Shown here piece after piece: positions 13,601 through 26,000 of a stretch of 64,000 nt of DNA. A program made the translations under genes and the position numbers. Position 1 is the stretch's first letter; each line of letters starts with the position of its first letter. Origin of the DNA: Ignelater luminosus (taxonomy: Eukaryota > Arthropoda > Insecta > Coleoptera > Elateridae); assembly GCA_011009095.1 (NCBI GenBank), contig VTPC01005379.1, positions 1 to 64,000 of the forward strand, given 5' to 3'. Below the pieces are notes generated by a model. It did no database searches and was not told the origin of the DNA. It saw nothing but the letters and a program-made list of their open reading frames with translations.

Positions 13601-13739
13601 ACACGTTAGAATTTTTTATGCATTATATTTAGAAATAGCAGTCATGCTGGCAGCAACTATAGTTTCCTTGTTACAAGTGTCAGCTACTAGAGGAATAGTA
13701 GACTTGGGGTTACGACTAGGTTTATTAACAAATACTTGA
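4642..13739 (+). CDS. two-pore-domain (K2P/KCNK-like) potassium channel, C-terminal two coding exons
   Basis: This is a plasma-membrane K+ leak-channel-like protein, 5'-incomplete. Exon 4642-4884 encodes the extracellular cap region (start GPRELQQAEDLESLQ), a Gly-rich turn and the first pore helix. Exon 13255-13739 completes the filter and runs to the stop. The splice (phase 1, gtaagt ... ttatag) falls inside the filter, giving TTLGFG, followed by M2 (AVLFSAIGIPLHFLLILNVG), M3 (FLSVLLYYTLGAILFGF) and M4 (YALYLEIAVMLAATIVSLLQ). At the second pore the usual TTIGFGD-like filter is replaced by LDFTAAGGVAKT, although the frame is intact and the flanking M3/M4 look normal. The C-terminus is very short, about 20 residues after M4. 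The first exon(s) with M1 are not in the window. An AATAAA at 13855 is a likely poly(A) signal. K2P membership is firm from layout; the subfamily is not identified. Confidence 0.85.
7944..8545. mobile_element. foldback (long inverted repeat) element, about 600 bp
   Basis: The arms at about 7944-8170 and 8320-8545 are reverse complements at clearly recognisable but diverged identity. The outer ends share ataaggac, then cggcgaaaaataagaa, then cctagataa, then cctgtggag. Similarity stops at ataaggac on both sides, which defines the ends. There is no coding capacity, so it is a MITE or foldback type. It lies in the K2P intron. Confidence 0.75.
8680..9015 (+). repeat. dispersed repeat, copy 1 (inverted copy at 34440-34770)
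   Basis: It contains two degenerate tandem copies of an about 110 bp unit, each with ggccattttgacca and a following tttttgatgtagaat. It ends in a (GACA)n microsatellite at about 8992-9018. A reverse-complement copy with the same order of motifs lies at 34440-34770 in the UFM1 intron. No transposase is seen. Confidence 0.8.
9145..11885 (-). mobile_element. DNA-transposon-like element with about 300 bp long inverted repeats flanking a PIN/FEN-like gene
   Basis: The left arm (about 9145-9480) and right arm (about 11385-11885) are diverged reverse complements. Both carry aaaagccgtatctcggtaac at the inner end and caacatatta, a ttttgcgatg core and tattgactg towards the outer end. The right arm has an extra insertion of about 150 bp, after which similarity resumes (gagttaggg). 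The arms enclose a broken gene on the minus strand (9540-11033). Association of a FEN-like nuclease with long inverted repeats is read directly from this copy; that the whole is one mobile unit is inference. The target-site duplication was not resolved. Confidence 0.65.
9540..11033 (-). pseudogene. degenerate gene for a PIN/FEN1-like protein with GCDTTS motif and Cys-rich tail (repeat family)
   Basis: Reading down the minus strand, an open segment 11033-10245 encodes a region with DVDALTIFQR, ELAPYPLSLF and a nuclease-like core: VVDGGYLIH, VVFDGYPEDAA and AEDADADIVRT. These resemble the acidic metal-binding positions of FEN1/XPG-type PIN domains. A frameshift at about 10250 moves to the frame giving VIGEAVDLLAW and FLYAFSGCDTTS (to about 10050). 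A second shift leads to LIELAKIFLQ, KYHAFHTYCQVQTWLG and stop at 9708. Out-of-frame remnants of a Cys-rich tail (CKCKK, CTCRK and further C residues) follow to about 9540. I recognise the FLxAFxGCDTTS / YHAFxxYxQVQxWLG pattern as a widespread, mostly uncharacterised repeat-associated animal protein family; the PIN/FEN link is my inference. The N-terminus is missing. It is a pseudogene because of at least two frameshifts and stops. Confidence 0.7.
11886..13254. other. K2P intron, 3' part
   Basis: The sequence is AT-rich and ends at the acceptor ttgttatag of the last channel exon. A GC-rich stretch at about 13007-13125 is bounded by imperfect inverted ends (cagggccagctg and cagccggctctg) and looks like a small non-coding repeat of about 120 bp. 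Nothing else was recognised. Confidence 0.45.
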
Positions 13740-14054
13740 AGAAATAAGTGCCTTAGGAAATTTAATAATAATAGCGCACAATTGTGTAAATGCTTTTAAT
13801 TGCATAACTATTAAAAACAACGAAATTTACATATCAGAATCATCGACAACAGAAAATAAATTTTACATTTTACTAAAATATAACGCTGTAAACATCCTGT
13901 GTTAACATTTATGGAATTCATCATTTGACGCATTAACAGCTACTAGTAAATTTTAAAAATAAGACTTTTGCAGAATAGTTTACTTTTTTAGACCTAAATT
14001 TAAAATATACTGTAGCAAAAACATTACTGCCATATTTTAACCAATTCGTGAGAA

Positions 14055-17000
14055 TTAATTTTTTTTCCGTTTAGCCGTTTTCTCTTTCGAGTAACTCAAG
14101 TCTTCAGCTTCACTAATTTCAGGTTTAACACGAACTTCTTCCATTCTTATATTGTCTTTTTGTTTAGCATATTCAACCTGATCTACAATTTTCCTGTTAT
14201 TTTGAATATCACTCGTATCGTCCAAATCAAGACCTGGGGATTCCTTACCTGATAATGCTAAACGAAGAGCTTCTAAAACGTCCTGCTGTTCAGAAACATA
14301 TTGCTTACTGCCTGCAATAAATATGAAGGCAACATGTTAATGCTAAATAGAAAAGACTATTGTAAATGTTAAATTATTTATTTATTTATACTAATAACTT
14401 GTTATTAGAGATTAATAAAGAGTTTTAACAATTTCAATTACTAAATTATTTAACTACAGTCAACCAAATATGGCATTTCTTATTTTGGAAAGAAGACTTG
14501 GTTTTCCCTCTTCCTTTTTGGATTGGGCCGTCTTGGCCTCCGATCCTGCCAAAGGTATTTCCTGATCGTCTTTTCCTGCCAAAGAAAAAGTGCGTTAAAA
14601 AAATCCACAGATTTACTAAATTCATTAATAAAAACAATAACAGAAAGTATATCCTTTAACGCACTTCTTCAAAAGCAAACACTTATTTAATTCAAACCAA
14701 GTTTCAATTTTATGCAGCATTAGAATAAAAGGATAATTCATGAAGAAATAATTTTGAATCAATCAACAGAGAGAGGTAACATAAAATAATTAAATATCAA
14801 AACATCTTCAGAAGATATTATCATATTTAATTTTTAAAAAGCATCTGATGATTTCAAGTATGTTGTCTTTTTCAATGCATCACTACACGTCCTGACTGTA
14901 AACTATTAGTTATAAATTTGTAATTACATGAATAGTTACTTGGATAGTATCACTGTAGTTTCTCTTTTTTGCATAAAAATAACAAGTAACTGTAGACATT
15001 TTTAAAATATTCTTGTCAAATGATAATTACATAACCTAGTATACTGCTGTCGTTACAAAATATGAATTTATAATATTGCCCATTATACACAGTTTGAGAA
15101 AACTAAGAAACAATCTCTTTGTTTCCACAATCTTAACTAATGTACGTCACTTATAGTACAATTTTAGAAAACGTCAAACGTACAAACAGCCATGAAAAAA
15201 TTTAAAATGACGTTTCTACAGAACGTGAAATAAAACGCGGCACCTGCATGTTGTTTGATTGTTTGTTAACTTTTTGGGAATTGTAATTGAATATATTTCA
15301 AATATAAACAACTTAGCAAAAAAAAATATCATGGCTAACGTCCATCATACCCTGGAAGTGAGTAGCGTATATTGGCAGTATGCAGCTTGGTTGAGGTTAG
15401 GATAATTATTTCAATAAAAACATATTTTTCATTTTTGCAAGAAGTTTGTTATCGAGGATAATTAGTAGTGGGGAGTGTACTCGTTAATACCATACCCTAA
15501 CCTTCAAATATATCGCAAAAATTCCTTTATAATTTGTTTAACCGTATTGTTCTACATTTTACATCACATGATAATTTTTGCAAATTATGTACCAAGTAAT
15601 GTACATTTACATTCTCACATCACGTTACGTTGTACATTTAGAAAAATTGTATTTTCCTTATCATAATAAGCCAACTCTATCTAAAATTTGATTTTTGTAA
15701 CAAAAGTCAGAAAGAGTTTTAGAAAATTTGATTTTGGAATTCACAACAATTACAAAGTTACACAAGGAAAGTTTTGCAATTATCAAAAACTAGTTTAACT
15801 CATTCTTTTGTTAAAAATTTCAGCAACCTACTAGATATCTGCAAAACAACTAAAATAAAAATTAATGTAGCATTTTTATTATAATACTGAGTTTAAAAAA
15901 CAATTTCAAGGGTAGAAGTCGGAGATACTTTTACCAATTAAATGGAAAAGAAAACAAATGAGAACCATCACCTTTATATCACTGATGCACTCCTGTATTT
16001 ATGTGTATAGGTCAATGGGCGTCGTTAACAAGTGAGGGACCGAACGAGGTAGTTTCTTCCTGATGTGAAAGTCAACAGCATTTTGTCTTGAAATAAGCTA
16101 AGGAATCGCCCTTTCAAATATTTCACATTCATTCAAATCACCCTATATATTAGGGTAATCAAACCAGTGCAGTGTTGATATATACAGCTATATACAGTTT
16201 TTGCATAAATAATGTTCCAATTCAGTGTTTTAAATAATGGATTATAAAATATCCATCTAATTTTGCAAAATTTATCCAAAATCTCTTTATACAGGGTGTC
16301 CCGGAACTCGACTGCCATAGCTTAAAGGTGTGTTCCTTGGGTAATTTTAAGTTGAAAATGCCTTATACATATAAGTCCAAAACTCAATAGTAAAGGAGTT
16401 ATAGACGATAGCATTTTCCATAAAGAAATGGTTTGGTTAATTATTATGCATTGTTATTGTTTAAAATTAATACAGGAAGTAGGCCAATGAATAGTATTGT
16501 CACATTGTCATTACAATTGATTCTCGTTTGATGTTTATCTTGCATTATTTTTGCCACTTTAACGGTTATTAATAGCTACATTTTCAAATGAAGAATATGC
16601 AAACATTTATTTTATCTATGAATACTGTGATGGAAATGCAAAAGCGACAGTGAAGGTTTTGAACAATTAATGCAAATAGCTTTGTATTAAACATATTTTT
16701 TATTAATAAAACACAATGTTATGCTAAATTCTTTTAAATTAATATCGCCCATCCGTCACAGTATTGTTAAAATGGCAAAAATAATGCAAGATAAACGTCA
16801 AACAAGAATCAATTGTAATGACAATGTGACAAAACCATTCACCAGCCTACTTCCTGCATTAATTTTAAACAATAGCAATGCGTAGTAATTAACCAAACCA
16901 TTTCTTTATGGAAAATGCTATCGCCTATAATTCCTTTACTATTGAATTTTGGACATTTATGTATTAGGTATTTTCAACTTGAAATTACCCAAGGAACACA

Positions 17001-20000
17001 CCTTTAAGCTATGGCAGTCAAGTCGTGAGACACCCTGTATACTCTTAGACAATATATTTTGTTCGATTAGTGCTAGGTTAGACCTTGTATATTTGATTAA
17101 TCCACTAATTAAAATAATGAATTCCGACATTATTTATACAAAAAACTGTACATTGTAAATGAACAACAAAGAGAGATCTGGAACAACACTGTCATCCCAT
17201 CATCAGCCTAATTTTTTTTTTAGAAATGTTTCTATATGCAACAATGATGGTGATGCATTATTATCATATTTCTAATTATTTGACATTTATGGTGAGCTCA
17301 TTATATTCATCAACTTTTGAAACTGGTGTTTCAAACAGAACGTGAGAAACTGTAAACATAACCTCAAAATATAATTTTCTTTGTTTATAGTCACTTATTG
17401 TTAGAAATGTATGATTGTTTTTAGTGATGGAATAAACAAGGTTTTCATAAGTATTTTAATAATCTTCAAGTAAAACAATATACAGTGTGTCCCAAATCCA
17501 GGGCTCATGATTGAGTTCTCAGAAACCATAAGAGATACAAAGTTAATTAAATTAGAAAAAAGTTGCCTATTTTAGAGAATAATTTTAGTTTTTTAAAAAA
17601 AGTTCAAAGCATACTAGATATTTGCTAGAAATAAAAATTCTGATTTTCTTACAAGTGAAATAGCTCAGAGATGAGTAAGGATAGAAAAGAATGGCAAAGA
17701 GGTGGTTTTAGAGAGTTTACTCCAACACACAAAACCCATTTTCGCGATCGTCTTATGTCTCACTTCGGTGATGGAACGTAAACGCAATTTTTTTAATGGA
17801 ATGCCTACTTGATTTTCATATTGCTGAATAGCACATTTTAAATGCTTTTCAGTGATGTAACAATTGCCAAAACAATAGAAAAACGTTTTTAAGGTACTTT
17901 ACCAAGCATTAACAAACATTAGTTTACTGCTTATTTGATGGTTTTTGTTATACACAGTAATGAATATAAGACAAAAACCAAGCCAAGAAAAATTAAAATT
18001 AAAATGTAGAATTCTCACGGTTCATAGCAAATTAGACCCGATTGCACCAACAATTTAATTGTCATCAAAACTGATTTCAGATTAAAAAATTGTACTTATG
18101 GGTTTTTGGTCATCAGTCAATTTTGATCAAAATTGCTGATGGTTGATTGATTCAATTTTATTTCAAGTTTTAATAGATTTTGGATTTTTCATGATAATAT
18201 TACACTCAAATGTTATCCCATAATTACACAACAGTGTGTATAAGGTAAATCTCGAATTTAGTCGGAACACGCTATAAACTACCATATAACTTTTTAAACA
18301 TACACTTACCATCAGTCTTATATGTGATTCCAAATATTTGACCAGGAGTATCAGTTTCTAATTCAGCATAAGCTTGAAGCAATGCTTTCTGTTTTTTACT
18401 AAGAGACTTCGGTGCAGTAATTTTGAAAGTAACATAATGATCTCCATGTCCATAACCATTCACTTTCTTAATACCTTTACCACTTAATCTAATTCTGGTA
18501 TGTGAAGATGTACCAGGAACTACCTAAAATTAAGCACAATAAGTTTTTTCTCATAGAATTAGTAACAATAACTTACTTGCACTGTGTGATCCTCATATAT
18601 TCCCTGAATCCTGATGGTACCACCTAAGACGGCTTGAGCTACAGAGATCTCTGCTTCTGTATGCACATCAGCTCCATCCCTTCTGAAGTAATCTGATTTT
18701 TCTACTCTAAATGTAACAAACAATTCTTTTCTTCCTACAGGCATTCGGACTGTCTGACCATCTTCAATACCTATACAAAAAAAAAATTAAAAAATTATTG
18801 AATTTAACAACATTTAAGATTTTAGACACACCTGCTGGAACTGGAACAGTCACTTTTTTTCTTTGAACAGTAGAACCCTTTCCTTCACATTCCATACACT
18901 TATATTTAATATACACTTTGCTTCCTTCACAATATCGACAAGTAGATCGCATTATGAAAGGACCACGAGTCATACTTTCAAATCCTGTTCCATCACAATA
19001 GGTACATTTTACTGATTTAGTTCCAGGTTCACAACGTGATCCATTACATTTGGGACATGTATCAATAACATTTACAGAAATATCCTTATTTATACCACGT
19101 GCTGCCTGAGCAAATGTCAACCTAACTACAACCTGCAGATTCAATATATGTAAATATGTAGTAAATTAGACTTATTTATATTTAAATTCTAACTACCTCT
19201 TGTGCTTCACCAAATCCAAAATTGGATTCAGCAAAATCTTCAAAAGGACTTCCCTGACCAAATCTAACATCACCAAATATCTTTCTAAAAAGCTCTTCCG
19301 GATCTACTGTTCCTTGATAACTCCATTGTTGGCTGAAACCTTGTGGACCAGCTCTGGCTCCTTGTTGGCCCATTTGTTCTGCTGTAGTACCGAAAGTATC
19401 ATATTGTTTCCTTCTTTCCTCATCGCTTAATATCTAAACAATACATTTACTTCTTAGTATCACGTTAAAAACTTTAAAAGTAATGTTTTGCACAGCCACT
19501 TCTAAACTTGACATTTTATAAGTCAGTAAATAGGTGCATTTTGTTGCTCAAACTAACGGTTCTAGCATCATAAGAATAGCTGTTTTCTTGTCAATTCTCT
19601 TAAGTGATTTTGAGTTTCAATCCAGAATCAATAATTAATCAACTGTCATAACCTTTTAGCATTTGTTTTCAAATTAATTTGTTTTATTGAAAATAATAAT
19701 ACTAGCATCGCTAGAATCAGTTACAACAAAATGCGCCTAATGTCAAAAGTTGACAATTACTAAACTATGCAATGAATTTGATGTATCGATGTTATAATGC
19801 CATATCGATGGGATAACGAATTCGTGATATGCACTTATGATCCTGGCCAATTTTATTTTTTAATTTGAAATCTATTAAATGTCAAGTTTCCTTTTAGAGA
19901 AAAATCTTATTGAATCTTTTGTCTTAAAATTATGTCTAGAACACACTCCTGAAGTAGTAACCCAAATTTATGTAACACTTTGCATAATCATCAATTAAAT

Positions 20001-23000
20001 ACAGACACAAGCATTTGCTTACATGCACACACATTTCATATGTTTTGGGATATTACAGCATATTATTCCATTTTTATCATATACATTTTGCAATTTCAAA
20101 TTATACTATAGTTGGAATCTTACCCTTTTGAGATGACGTCACAAGTCTCCTTTTCATTTCGTCTTTAGTTAAGCAACAGAAATAGAAAACAAAACAAAAA
20201 AATGGCAGCACATTTATTAATAGGTTGTCCCATAAGTTTATGTGCATAATGATACTACAGCTCTTAGAGCCTCGTCTGTAATTATTACATTAAGTTAGCC
20301 ATGAATGATAACAATTAAAAAACAAACTTTAATTAATTATTTGACGTTTGACATTTCTCAAAGTTACTTGGTTTACAAGTACAGTCGAAAGAAAAAATAG
20401 CAATTTTGCGCCATTACTGGAAAAAGGGTTGGAGTGCAAAAGCAGCAGCAAAAGAAATTAATGAAATCGAAGGGGAGGGTACTGTCCTCAAAAACACAGC
20501 AGCAATTTGGTTCCAAAAGTTTCATCGGGGGAATACCAGGCTAACTGGTAGCCATACAAGTAGATCATCACAAACAAACAAAAACACCCTGGGACAAGCA
20601 CTGCGTGATAATCCCCAATCAAGTGTTCGTGATTATCGAGAAAAATTGGGTCATCAAAATCCACTGTAAGCGGACACTTGAAAATGATGGAATTGGTCCA
20701 TAAAAATCCCTGAATGGATCCCCATAATTTATCGAATGCCCAAGTGCAAAGGCGAATTGAAGTTTGTGAAGAGCTACTCCAGAATCCTAGAAACAATCGC
20801 TTCTAGAGAAGGATTATCACTAGCAATGAAAAATGGATCTTTCTGCGTAAACCAGACAAAGGAAAAATGTAGATTGCACGTGGAGAGCAGGCTTCACCAG
20901 TGATTCGCCAATAAACAGAAATAGAGTGCTTATGCAACAGGTCTCATTTAGTCCAGGAAAAATTCCAAACTTTAGAAGAAATTGAAGTTCTACCCCATCC
21001 AGCTTACAGTCCAAATCTTGTTCCATCCGACTATGATGTTTCGATCAATGGCACAATTCTTATGAGGCCAAGCGTTTAATAACTTTGAAGAAGTAGAAAA
21101 TGCATGTCGACAATTCTTTGCCTCGAAACCACCAGAATGGTACCTCCACCAAATTCAGCTCTTGGCAGAAAAATGGAGACAAGTCATGAATAATAATGGA
21201 TTGTATTTTGAAGAATAAATATTCTTATTTCCTTTGATTTTTTTGTTTTCTTTAACCAGCCCGCTATGCACATAAACTTTTGGGATAACCTAGTATTAAT
21301 TGACAGCCTGTACATCAAAATGCTTAGACAGCAATGCTTTTACGTATTTTAGTTACTTTCAGAGTTGTCAAGTTTGTTTCTGATCTAATCTAATCTAATC
21401 TAACTAAAGTTACCAGATAATGATGTCATCACAGAAGGATAGAAATTGGACTTGACTCGTCACCTAAGTTCCTGCTCATAGAAACCACAAGTGCAAAAAG
21501 TTTAAATGGTAAATGATTAAGTAAGACAAAGAATTCCAACAAGCACATGCGTTTCAAATGCAACCAGATGGTAAGTGGTGGAATGATCTATCACTATCAT
21601 ACTTTAATTAATATACAGGGTGTCTCCAAAAGGTTGGGACATGGCTTAACTGCAGACTCCTGGGATAAAAATAAGAAGATTTAACCCAACTTACCTATAT
21701 CCAAAATCGTCTCGTTAAGTTGGTACGAGGCATCAAAGTTTTTAGAAAAAAAATTAATTTTGCGTATAAAAATAGTAGACCTCGATCGATTTTTATAATT
21801 TTTAGTATGGAATGTTTTGTTACTATAAGTCACGTTTCGAGATGGTTTTGGTCTTCATCAGTAAGTTGTAAGTGTATTAAACAAAAATGTCGCAGTACAA
21901 ATTTGGTTATAACTTTTTAGTGCGTAGGCTGAGAACTTTCAATTGTTTTTTCCAAAAAAATATTTTCTTTAGAAACATTTCTTGTATCTTTGTAATTTTT
22001 GATAATGCTTAAGGTTTATCCACAAAAAAATAATATGACATTGCATGTAATGCAAAGTGATAACTAGTCTTAAATTACAACAAAAAAAATGCTAAACTAA
22101 TTACTTAATTGTTACCACACTAAACTTCTGTAATTTTGACATGTAACAAACAAATGATACTGATTTGTCAATTAAAGATAGGTATTCCGGCTAACTAGAT
22201 TATTTCTAGATTATTCCTATCAAAAAAGCATGATCATCCGATCAGATTTTATTTTTTTGTGGATAAACCTTAAGTGTTATCAAAAATTACAAAGATACAA
22301 AAATTGTTTCTAAGGAAAATATCTTTTTGGAAAAAAAAATTGAAAGTTCTCAGCGTAGGCACTAAAAAGTTATCACCAAATTTGTACTGTGACATTTTTA
22401 TTTAATACACTTACAACTTACTGATGAAGACCAAAACCATCTCGAAACGTGACTTATAGTCACAAAACATTCCATACCAAAAATTATAAAAATCGATCAA
22501 GGCCTACTAGTTTTATAAGTAAAATTAATTTTTTTTTCTAAAAACATGATATAATATGTAAAATGCACATCCGAATGCACATACGACTAATTAGAAAATG
22601 CCGTTTCTAATTGTGCTGAAGATTTAATAACTTCAGAGAAAGCTGGCAACCATATTCCAAAATGTTACTGGGGAAGACACATTGTTTGAATGTAAAGATG
22701 AAAAAATTCCTTTAGTGTTTTTAAATTGTTCCGTCATTAAGGCTTTCTGCATCTAATTCGCTTATTAGAAAATCTACTGCCTTTATATGTTGTTCATTGT
22801 TTAAACTATTACCCTATATTTTGGATATGAGATGTTTGTTGTTAATTTTAAAATTAGTGTTGAAATGTTAAAAAGCAAACGTCAACCACATTTTACCACT
22901 GCAAGGTAACTTATCAACTAAGATCATAGATAAGAGATTTGAGGTGATTTTGGGCGGTTTAAACCAAGATGCATTTGCACCTATTCAAACAATTGCACTT

Positions 23001-26000
23001 CTTAAGAATGGAAAATTTCTCCATAGTATGATTTCTCATTCTTTTACAGAAAAATATCCTGACAATGAAGTAAAGGAATTCATTCAAAAATTCTTGAAAA
23101 CCTATCTAAATCACAAATTTTATTTGAACTGTTAGGGGCTTTTAATATAAATTATTTCCTGCTCAAAGGTTTTGTATACTATCCTTTCATGAATTTCTCT
23201 TTATATTATATTTTTTATTGCTGTTAAGTTTGCACTAAGAGAATTTTACATTAAAAAGTGTTCTCTTAACAGGTAAAGAAATTATCTTTGGAAAGTTTAA
23301 ATGGCTACTTAAGTCATAAATCTTGTTGTCAATTACTTACGAATTAGTATAACTGTTTACTTTAACTAAGGTTTTCTACAATAACTTGGGGTACTCTCCT
23401 TAATAAGGGTGTAGGGACAAAAAATCCCTACATTTTCTTATTTCTTATTTAACTGAAATGGAATTAGACAGAGAGTGAAGATGTTTTTGTTTTTTCTTCT
23501 AATCTGTCACCGATCAGAAAAAGGATATTTGTAATTGAAGTTAAAAATATTTGTTTATTTAAAAATAATGCCAAGCCTTAAGTGAAAATAGATGCCGTGA
23601 GGTGATTGCCAAATTTTATAAGAAATATCAACAGTTAAAAGAATCTTACACCGTAAAGCACTTTGTTAATATGGTAATTGCTAGACAAACAGTTTACGAT
23701 ATTTACAAACATGTAGACTGCAAATTTCCCATCAAAAGAAAAAAAGAATCAGGAAGGAAAGTAATTTGACAATTTCCTCTCGAGGTTGTTCTTCTGCTTA
23801 TATTTGTCCTTTGGGAAATTCATTAACAGCTGAAATTTATGAACAAAATGTATAAGATCTAAATTAAACGATTTCTTAAAAAAAGAACATTCTGACGGTA
23901 ATTTTGTCTTTTGGCCAGATATGGCTACTGAACATTATGATAATCAAGTTGTGGCAGCATATCGAGAATTCATTCCCTTCATAAAAAAGTGTAGAAATGT
24001 CCCGAATGTAAATTGGAGGATGGCAAGCTTCTTCGCATGAATACTAAAAAAAAGAATTCAAGAAATATTGCGGCAAACACCTAATTTCACTTTTTCTAAT
24101 TTAATAAAAAACTTAAAATCATAAATTCGAAAGGCAAGCCGGTTTGGTGTTAGTTCTGTTTTTTTAAATATATTTCTTATGTAGTATATCGGATGTTTCA
24201 ATAAATTAAAAATGCATTATGCGGCCATATAACTTTTGTAGGGATTTTTTGTCCCCACACATAATTATGGTTTATGACTGATGTCCCTTTCTTGAAAAAT
24301 AACAGTACAGGGGCGTCATAAATCTATCAATCTCTAATAATACATCTGAGGGTGAATGTTTCTTTCTTGTACCATTGTTAAATTTACTTAAATTAGTGTT
24401 TAGGCCTTTTCTAAAGCTTTTAATCTTCTTTAAAGTACCTTGTTTAACATTTCAAGATTTTTCCGGCTCTTTCTTTTTTAATTTCTTATTTAAATTTGTT
24501 TCTATATGGGTACCATAAATAAAAATTTTAATGGATATTGTTCACACAAACTAGTTACAAAACATGTCACTTTTAAAAAGAAATTAAATAAATTCTTAAA
24601 TTGTGTTTATTTAAGCCTTACTATAAGTACAGGTTTGCAAAGCTTTACCATGGTTTTATTGAGAACAAAGATGATGTTTCTGAATGGTCTTCAGTACCTG
24701 GCCAGAAAGAAACAAATGCTTGTTCTGTAATAAAAAGGTTTCTCGAAGGAAAGTCAAATGTTGATTTAAACATTATTATAGTTTAGAACAATAAATAACA
24801 GATCTATTGTGTAACAATAAAAAACAATCGAAAATTACTGACTTTTTTGTAAAAGCATAATTTTAATTTAATTTATGGACATTGTAATCAAATTAGATTT
24901 AATAATTGTTTCAATAAATAATTAATACAGTATCCTTACTTTTATTTTACTTAAAAGCTGCGATAAATTACGCTAAAAGTTTTATAGTATAAATCTCAAG
25001 CGATGTGCAATAACCTCAATTTGTCTTGCAGAATTCTGACAATCCTAAAGTCGGTTAATAGAATATACCAGTTATTAGAATAATTCTCCTTTGTCTAGAT
25101 TTTTAATTATAACCCATTAATATGTCAAATAAAATCTTAAAATCGTGCAATCTGATTGGCTTCGTCTGTCTAGTGGTTACTGTCCGACTACTGGAGTATT
25201 CACCCTACATAACTATAATATTATGACCAATTTATCAATGTTAACAAAAGAATTACCTTAACATTATGTATATCTACCAATTCCAACATCAAGTACTTAA
25301 AATTCTTATATCATATTTAACTTAAAATATTCAGTAATTTCTGATTTATTTAAAATTCTATTTTTGTCAGGTCTTTTAAATGGAATTGTTTTACAAAACA
25401 AAGTCAGGTTCCACAAAATTACCATTATTTACAGAGACAATGAGGTTATAAAAGATTTTACTATGCCCTACCTAACCTCAGTTTATTTGTGAATTCACGA
25501 AAATTATAACATGCTCTAATTTTATAAAGAAATCCTCCAAGAAGTTCAAAAATAAATTGACAAAAAATTCACACAGTCTTACAGTTGTAATATCTTCTCT
25601 AATTCAGATTGTGTCTTGAATGTACTTATCTATACCTCTAATTATGTATCTTGTAGGTTATTTTTAATCAAATTAATAAACCACTCATTTTTAACTGAAT
25701 TTTCTGATAAATGTGTGCATTAAAAAACCAAATAAAGCTAATAAAATAAAATACTTTCAGCTATACACTTTCACATCATACATTTCACTACATCTAGAAA
25801 CATCACCTCATATGCTTCAGAAACGGATTGGAACTTCTTAGCAGCATTAGGATCATTTTTATTCATATCCGGATGATATTTCTTAGCAAGCTTGTAATAT
25901 GCCTTCTTAATTTCCGCTACAGATGCATTTCTACTAACACCCAATACTTCATAATAATCGTTTCTTTGGTTCAGTTGTGTTGTATAAATACTACGACATG

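Larger units (their letters stand above)
14312..18309. other. Tid intron 6 (4.0 kb)
   Basis: This gene-free intron separates Tid exon 6 from the last exon. It contains a foldback element (16191-17150) and a solo copy of another inverted-repeat family (17481-17930). At 15331 an ATG followed by nine codons and a GTGAGT donor-like site occurs on the plus strand, but no partner exon was found. Confidence 0.6.
19434..25806. other. Tid intron 2 (6.4 kb), repeat-filled
   Basis: This intron lies between the J-domain exon and the Gly/Phe exon. It holds a mariner (20223-21290), a foldback element (21738-22552), a Tc1-like relic (23410-24262) and two orphan coding-like segments (22944-23135 and 24506-24786). 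No host exon was seen. Confidence 0.7.

Noticed and set aside
15331..15357. ATG plus nine codons (MANVHHTLE) followed by GTGAGT on the plus strand
   Set aside because: Looks like a first exon, but no in-phase second exon was found in the Tid intron; could be chance.
21385..21405. (TCTAA)n short tandem run resembling an insect telomere repeat permutation
   Set aside because: Only about four units and the motif is not the TTAGG telomere repeat.
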